Assembly (NCBI GenBank): GCA_047612385.1 | Contig: JBLGAR010000096.1 | Location: 1 to 18,218 of the forward strand | Length of the DNA stretch: 18,218 nucleotides | Reading direction: 5' to 3' | Source: JBALVT01 sp047612385 | GTDB taxonomy: Bacteria > Pseudomonadota > Gammaproteobacteria > Pseudomonadales > Halieaceae | Shown here: one piece after another, positions 13,643 to 18,218 of the stretch | How the letters are laid out: the number at the start of each line of letters is the position of its first letter | Numbering within the stretch: position 1 is the stretch's first letter | Made by a program: the position numbers and the translations under genes | Notes under the pieces: generated by a model | The model's database searches: none | Seen by the model: the letters and a program-made list of their open reading frames with translations, nothing else | Told to the model about the DNA's origin: nothing

Positions 13643-15981
13643 ACAGCATCTCACCGCAAGGACTCCATTCACATGGCCGTTCAGCGAGAAAATCTTCAGG
13701 TTCTTTCGATTTGGGCAGATTGCTAAGCCTGCTGCTCGGTCTTGTGATTTTGGTTCTGGCATTGCCTCCGTTCTTTAAGTTTCCCTGGCTGGGCTTTTGG
13801 CTAGTTCCGCTTGCAGCGATGTATTTTTGCCTACTCTTCATAATGCCGCGGTTGTGGCTAATTGTTTTACCGATGGCCACGGTCGGGTTAGATATCACGC
13901 CGTGGACCGGAAGATTCTCCTACAATGAACTCGACCTGCTTTTTCTTATTACCATTTCTTCCGGGTTGATACTTGGGCGTTTCCGATTCAAGGTTTTTGC
14001 TCCCAGTCCGGCTGTTCTCATTTTGTTGATCTATATTATGGTTACTGCGCTGCGCTTCACAGGTTGGGGCTCGCTTGTCATCCCGCCAGGTGAGGGGCTG
14101 AGTAATCCCTATTATGAAACAGATTATTCCTACAAAGTTGTCAAAGGAATGTTGTGGGGCATATTGCTGGTGCCTATGTGGGGTAGCTTGCTTGCGACGG
14201 ATAAACGTCGAACCGTATATGCGCTGGTTGGCGGAGTCTCAGCAGCCGCAATACTATTGGGTTTGATCATTTTATGGGAGAGGGGGACGCTGGGTATTCT
14301 ACTTAGTGGGTCTGCTTGGTATCACGTTGCTAATTCTTTCCTCGATCTTAGCTCTTCTTACCGTGTGACCGGAATAATTTCCGACATGCATACAGGCGGG
14401 GAGGCCATTGACGGTGTTTTACTACTCTTTTTGCCCATAACGTTTTATGGCTGCATTTACGGAAAGGTGAATTGGCTTCGTGTATTAGCGGCGATTGGTT
14501 TTCTTTCCCTTGCATATGTCGCATTGGTTGGATTTACGCGGACGACCTATGCGGCATTTGTATTGGGTTTAGTCTGTATTTCTTGTTTGATTTGGTTCTA
14601 TCGTCAAAAATCCAATCTCGGTTTGCCGTTTCGGGTGAATTTATTCCTCGCTCTCCTTGCGGTGGGATCGATAACAGCGACGGCGGCATTCAAATTGGCC
14701 GGTAGCTTTGGTTTGTTGATCTATGTCATCTTGCTCTTGTTGGCCTTTGCAACAAGTAAATGGCCCGCTTCGCAAATTGTTGCAAAGGGCTCTATTGTTC
14801 TCGCGGCGATTGCGGTCGGCGCAGCGGGCATTGCTCATTTTTCAAGTCGCTGGGTAGAATCCTCTATTTTGGGATTTCTGCTTCTTGCTCTTTGTCTGGG
14901 TGCAAGCTATTGGGTGGCTCTGAAGCTGTTTTCTGAGCAGTCGCTTACCTCCAGGATTAATCAAGTGTTTGTTCTGGGTGCTCTTGTTCTGTTGCCTGTT
15001 ATCGCGGCGTTCGCCCTCGGAGGTTATCAGATCAAGGATAGAACCACGCGGGTAATGGATGACCTTGATACCAGGCAGGGCCATTGGGGAAACGTTATAG
15101 CTAGCTCCGACAGTGGTCCCCTGGCCTGGTTGATCGGGAATGGTGTTGGCAGTTTTCCGGCACGATATATAGGAACGTTTCCCGAACGGGTTAAAGATGT
15201 GGGCAGTTTTAATATTCGGAAGGAGAGGCAAAGAAATTTACTCACAATGGGAAGCGGCCTTGATTTAACGATAGGTCAGCGTACTTCGATTCAACCTTTT
15301 ACTGATTACCATGTTTCCGTCGAACTCAGGTCGGAGGCAGTTGGGAATATAGTGTTTGCACTTTGCGAACGCAATCTAATTTATGCAAGCAATTTTATGC
15401 CGAACTGTACTCGTAAACGATTGAATTACGTGCCGACAGAGGGTGCGTTAGAAGAGTTTACTCTGGAGTTGAACTCGGGGAAAGTTGGATCACAACGCGG
15501 GATAATGCGTTGGCCTACGCTCATGACAATACAACATGACAATAACGAGGCCGTTGTAGATATTGCTACGGTTAAGCTCTCTCTGGAGGGTTTGAATCAG
15601 CTGCAGAATAGTTCGTTTAAGGAAGGTTTGGACTACTGGTTCTACTACAACGATTTTGCGCATTTGCCATGGCATATCAAGAACCTTTTCCTCCAGGTGT
15701 GGTTCGAAAATGGATGGTTGGGGGTGGGCTTATTTTTAGCACTTCTTGGGCTTCTGGTCCGATCCAATCTTGAGCGTAGGGCCCACGATTCTTTGAATCC
15801 GGTTTATACCAGTGCAGTGCTCATATTGTGCTTTTTTGGGTTTTTCGGCAGTCCACTGGATTCGGCTAGAGTAAGCTGGATGTTCTACTTTTTGCTGTGT
15901 GCGGGGCTTGTGCAGCTGAGAGTGGTGAAACCCGAAAAAGAGTCCAAGTTTGCTATCTCCGGGTCTCAGAAAAGAGCCTAA
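13639..15981 (+). CDS. O-antigen ligase / polymerase family membrane protein with inserted extracytoplasmic domain
   Basis: This 780-residue polytopic inner-membrane protein has a dozen or so hydrophobic segments, of the Wzy/WaaL (Wzy_C) type. It would polymerise glycan repeats or transfer glycan to an acceptor in the periplasm. The G-rich motif WLIGNGVGSFPARY lies near residue 500. The conserved HxxN helix, HIKNLFLQVWFENGWLG, starts at His679. In usual family members these motifs lie close together; here about 170 residues separate them. The extra part is polar and beta-rich (FTDYHVSVELRS, NSSFKEGLDYWFYYND), like a jelly-roll carbohydrate-binding fold. Cysteines at LCERN and NCTRK may form a disulfide. 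It overlaps the protease by ATGA and meets the beta-helix gene at its stop codon. Confidence 0.87.
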   Translation: MNSISPQGLHSHGRSARKSSGSFDLGRLLSLLLGLVILVLALPPFFKFPWLGFWLVPLAAMYFCLLFIMPRLWLIVLPMATVGLDITPWTGRFSYNELDLLFLITISSGLILGRFRFKVFAPSPAVLILLIYIMVTALRFTGWGSLVIPPGEGLSNPYYETDYSYKVVKGMLWGILLVPMWGSLLATDKRRTVYALVGGVSAAAILLGLIILWERGTLGILLSGSAWYHVANSFLDLSSSYRVTGIISDMHTGGEAIDGVLLLFLPITFYGCIYGKVNWLRVLAAIGFLSLAYVALVGFTRTTYAAFVLGLVCISCLIWFYRQKSNLGLPFRVNLFLALLAVGSITATAAFKLAGSFGLLIYVILLLLAFATSKWPASQIVAKGSIVLAAIAVGAAGIAHFSSRWVESSILGFLLLALCLGASYWVALKLFSEQSLTSRINQVFVLGALVLLPVIAAFALGGYQIKDRTTRVMDDLDTRQGHWGNVIASSDSGPLAWLIGNGVGSFPARYIGTFPERVKDVGSFNIRKERQRNLLTMGSGLDLTIGQRTSIQPFTDYHVSVELRSEAVGNIVFALCERNLIYASNFMPNCTRKRLNYVPTEGALEEFTLELNSGKVGSQRGIMRWPTLMTIQHDNNEAVVDIATVKLSLEGLNQLQNSSFKEGLDYWFYYNDFAHLPWHIKNLFLQVWFENGWLGVGLFLALLGLLVRSNLERRAHDSLNPVYTSAVLILCFFGFFGSPLDSARVSWMFYFLLCAGLVQLRVVKPEKESKFAISGSQKRA

Positions 15982-17519
15982 GGCGCTGAGCCCCCCAGGC
16001 AAGCCATGCCGCTGGAGTACTGGAGTGGTCCGGGGTTTACTTTTCCCACTATCGCCTGACCGCAAAAATCTTGCCTTAGGCCATCTATCGGCTCCAGGAG
16101 ATTCCAAATAGCATTGTCTAAAGTCGTTAAGCGAAAATCGATTTTTTGCGGCGCCGCATACAATCTACTGAGTTTGCAATTGTCGAGGGTGGTTCCGATG
16201 CAGTCTCGGGCTAAGATATTTTTTGAGGTATGGGATCGCCCTGAATCCCGATTCTGAATTCTTCCAGAAATGATGTTGTTATCAATTTGTGCAGTTGATG
16301 TTTCGAATCTCACGTCGATTCCGAGATTGTTGTATAGAAGATTGTGGTAGATCTGGCTATTTTGGGCGCGGTTAAGATAGATGCCGACGTCTCTTGAGCA
16401 GTTCATGATGATGTTGTTGCGCATAATCCCATCCCGGTGCTCTACAGAGCAGTTTTTCTCTTTACAGTATTTCTTTGCGGTGCCTCCACCACCAAAAGAA
16501 AGACCGACGCGTATACCCTCATCTGCAGTCAGACGATGTTCACACATCACAAGATTTCCTTCGAATAAGCCATTGCTGCTGTTGCCCTTCATAAAGGCGC
16601 CGTAGCTCACATGGTCGCTACCATTTTTGGAAAAGTCAGCGATAAAGTTTCCCCTGACGACCCACTCATCAGCGGAGTTAAGATTCAGCAAGGTTACCGG
16701 GTTGTTTGTTGTTCGAGGTTCGGTATTGTAGAAACTATTGTACTCGGCCAACCCGCGGTCGGGAAAATAGATATCGCCGTCGACCGATTTCATATTGGCT
16801 TTAATTGGGGCGTTGAAATCGACCAGCTCACTGTTGCGCAAAGTAAATGAGTGCCCATTTCCGACAATGTGAAAGGCATGTTCGCAGTAACTGTGGTTAG
16901 CGCATTTTCCTCGAATTTTCAGATTTTCAAATACCCAAAAAGGTGCCGAGACATGAAAGCCTTCATGGGTGTTCATTTGCAGAGTCACCGTTCCGAATTT
17001 TTCCGCTCGTAGATATATAGGCGCGTCGGAATGACCTGCTGTTTTTACGGAAATAGAGTGTGCTTTTACGTCATACTCGCCGGGAGACAGGGTTATGATA
17101 TCTCCAGGCTCTGCGTTCTTGACAGCGGATAGAACCTCCTGAGTTGATGATACTAAAAGAGTTCTGGACTGTGGTGGGGCAATGAACAGTCCTCCCTGGA
17201 GTTGCCGGGGGGTACCGTACTGATTGTAGGTTTGATACGGGTATTGGTTTTTTGCTGAGCTGGCGAAGCTTACAATCGGATAGCTTTTAGCGCTATCCGA
17301 TTGATTAGGTGGATTTGACCAATCTTCCGCTATGTTGAGTTTAACCAGCAATTTTGCGGCAGACGGGTATAAACCCGCTTCCTGGGTTGACAGTATTCGG
17401 TTTATTCCCTGGTTAAACTTGAATATCGGTGGCTGCTTCACGCCGTATACGAGCACAAGGCCTATTATGGCAAGTAGTGCCGCCAGGCTTAAAGCGATTT
17501 TCCTCAGTGTACTGTGCAT
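15978..17519 (-). CDS. Membrane-anchored right-handed parallel beta-helix protein (possible polysaccharide lyase)
   Basis: This 513-residue protein has an N-terminal membrane anchor (about 7-26) and a linker to about residue 115. A parallel beta-helix follows, beginning at VSSTQEVLSAVKNAEPGDIITLSPGEY, an opening shared with chondroitinase B/alginate lyase-like proteins. Repeated coils (FENLKIRG, LRNSELVDF, VRGNFIADF, MRNNIIMNC, IYHNLLYNN, IDNNIISGR) run to about residue 420. Ten cysteines and the anchor place it in the periplasm. It probably cuts, epimerises or binds the locus polysaccharide; no catalytic residues can be named with certainty. I chose ATG 17519 because AGGA precedes it; ATG 17543 has no ribosome binding site. 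Its stop codon overlaps that of the convergent polymerase gene, leaving no intergenic terminator. Confidence 0.85.
   Translation of the reverse strand: MHSTLRKIALSLAALLAIIGLVLVYGVKQPPIFKFNQGINRILSTQEAGLYPSAAKLLVKLNIAEDWSNPPNQSDSAKSYPIVSFASSAKNQYPYQTYNQYGTPRQLQGGLFIAPPQSRTLLVSSTQEVLSAVKNAEPGDIITLSPGEYDVKAHSISVKTAGHSDAPIYLRAEKFGTVTLQMNTHEGFHVSAPFWVFENLKIRGKCANHSYCEHAFHIVGNGHSFTLRNSELVDFNAPIKANMKSVDGDIYFPDRGLAEYNSFYNTEPRTTNNPVTLLNLNSADEWVVRGNFIADFSKNGSDHVSYGAFMKGNSSNGLFEGNLVMCEHRLTADEGIRVGLSFGGGGTAKKYCKEKNCSVEHRDGIMRNNIIMNCSRDVGIYLNRAQNSQIYHNLLYNNLGIDVRFETSTAQIDNNIISGRIQNRDSGRSHTSKNILARDCIGTTLDNCKLSRLYAAPQKIDFRLTTLDNAIWNLLEPIDGLRQDFCGQAIVGKVNPGPLQYSSGMACLGGSAP
17273..17303. repeat. Perfect 12-bp inverted repeat inside the beta-helix gene
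   Basis: Arms CAATCGGATAGC and GCTATCCGATTG flank a 7-base loop, within codons 73-83 (linker region, QSDSAKSYPIV). A strong RNA hairpin is expected in the message. No T-tract follows on the - strand. Confidence 0.75.
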
Positions 17520-17621
17520 ATCTTCCTGTCCGAGTGTCAGCATGCTAATGCTCGTAAGTTAAGCATGGAACCTCCAGCGTGGGCAATTTTGCTGCGCATC
17601 GCTAACTCGGATGGATCTAGG

Positions 17622-17627
17622 TATGAT
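17622..17627 (+). promoter_or_regulatory. Possible -10 box upstream of the phosphatase gene
   Basis: TATGAT matches the -10 consensus at five of six positions; no good -35 lies 16-18 bases upstream. If used, transcription would begin near 17634, after the upstream ATG at 17611, and favour the GTG start at 17683. Confidence 0.25.
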
Positions 17628-17682
17628 GTATGAACAGGCGCGCGCGAGCGAGCGGCGACCAGAATATAGAGGATATACCAAG

Positions 17683-18186
17683 GTGGTTTTTTTCAAGCGC
17701 AAGATATGCGTCCTCTTTGTTTGCACCGAAAATATCTGCCGCTCCCCCCTGGCAGAGGGGTTGCTAAAGCATCATCTGAAAGCTGCTGGTTTGAGCGGCA
17801 AAGTTACAGTGAGTTCCGCCGGAACGGTCGCCGGCAGACCTGGGGCAAAACCAGACCCCAGGGCTGTTAAAGTGGCGGCTTTGTCAGGGGTCAATCTCGG
17901 GAGGATTAGAGTCAGTAAGATATCCGCAGCGAAGTTGGCCGCCAGTGATTTTGTCATAGCGCTGGATCGTAGTCATTACGAGCGGCTACTGAAAATTAGC
18001 GCGCCGGAGCACCACAAAAAAATACAAATGCTTCTGGACTACCTCCCTCAGAATGCTTTTCCCGATGGTGTCCCCGATCCTTATTACGATAGCGTCGAAT
18101 CTTTCAAGAAAGTTTTTAATCTGATCGATGATGCTTTAGAAGGCCTTACAGCGCAGCTTGCCGTAATTTCAACGAAGCCACGTTGA
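17683..18186 (+). CDS. Low-molecular-weight protein tyrosine phosphatase (Wzb/Etp type)
   Basis: This cytoplasmic phosphatase usually dephosphorylates the tyrosine autokinase (Wzc type) that controls exopolysaccharide chain length. The P-loop is CTENICRSP, a CX5R motif with nucleophile Cys14 and Arg20 (numbered from GTG 17683). VPDPYYD near residue 130 supplies the general-acid Asp. GTG 17683 gives 167 residues and a leader of normal length before the first strand (ICVLFVC), with GAGG 10 bases upstream. An in-frame ATG at 17611 would add 24 polar residues not usual in the family. The kinase is not in the window. A single divergent promoter region lies between it and the beta-helix gene. Confidence 0.9.
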   Translation: MVFFKRKICVLFVCTENICRSPLAEGLLKHHLKAAGLSGKVTVSSAGTVAGRPGAKPDPRAVKVAALSGVNLGRIRVSKISAAKLAASDFVIALDRSHYERLLKISAPEHHKKIQMLLDYLPQNAFPDGVPDPYYDSVESFKKVFNLIDDALEGLTAQLAVISTKPR

Positions 18187-18218
18187 GCCCAACCATCCGC
18201 ATGCGAGCCAGGGGATGC

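Noticed and set aside
17611..17682. ATG at 17611 as the phosphatase start
   Set aside because: It adds 24 polar residues unusual for the family and a -10-like box lies downstream of it; GTG 17683 with GAGG upstream fits better, though the choice is not certain.

Overview
The window looks like a piece of a gammaproteobacterial chromosome, probably from a marine lineage near the Spongiibacteraceae or Halieaceae. That placement is inferred from gene content and protein style; there is no rRNA or other marker gene. No tRNA, rRNA, CRISPR array, insertion sequence or phage gene was seen.

Region A (1-7328, all + strand) is a catabolic or biosynthetic oxidation cluster. It runs: the 3' end of a dihydrolipoyl dehydrogenase; a DUF35 zinc-ribbon/OB-fold protein; a thiolase-like (SCP-x/Ltp class) enzyme; a Rieske oxygenase alpha subunit; a classical SDR; an MDR-type NADP-dependent reductase; an RDH-like SDR; and a third SDR whose catalytic tetrad is altered. 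Spacing is tight and all genes point the same way, so one or two operons are likely. The set suits hydroxylation, dehydrogenation and CoA-linked side-chain cleavage of a hydrophobic (aromatic, terpenoid or steroid-like) substrate, but the substrate cannot be read from the sequence.

Region B (7329-8212) is a spacer with two small genes facing each other: an 86-residue DUF3144-like protein (+) and an 89-residue membrane-anchored protein with DRR motifs (-). The second has a candidate promoter that overlaps a perfect inverted repeat.

Region C (8213-18186) is an exopolysaccharide locus of the exosortase A (XrtA/PEP-CTERM) associated type. On the - strand, an AMP-forming acyl-CoA ligase overlaps a PLP-dependent decarboxylase (TTGA overlap, TTG start with a strong Shine-Dalgarno), and a polyprenyl-phosphate sugar transferase follows. 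Divergently, a secreted trypsin-like protease overlaps (ATGA) a large O-antigen ligase/polymerase-type membrane protein with an extra extracytoplasmic beta-type domain. That gene meets, stop to stop, a membrane-anchored right-handed beta-helix protein resembling polysaccharide lyases. A low-molecular-weight tyrosine phosphatase of the Wzb type closes the window.

Proposed working of region C (inference): the sugar transferase starts a lipid-linked glycan, the ligase/decarboxylase pair makes or loads an amine or acyl decoration, the membrane protein polymerises or transfers the glycan, the beta-helix protein trims or modifies it, and the phosphatase regulates chain synthesis. Neither the exosortase nor any PEP-CTERM substrate lies in the window.
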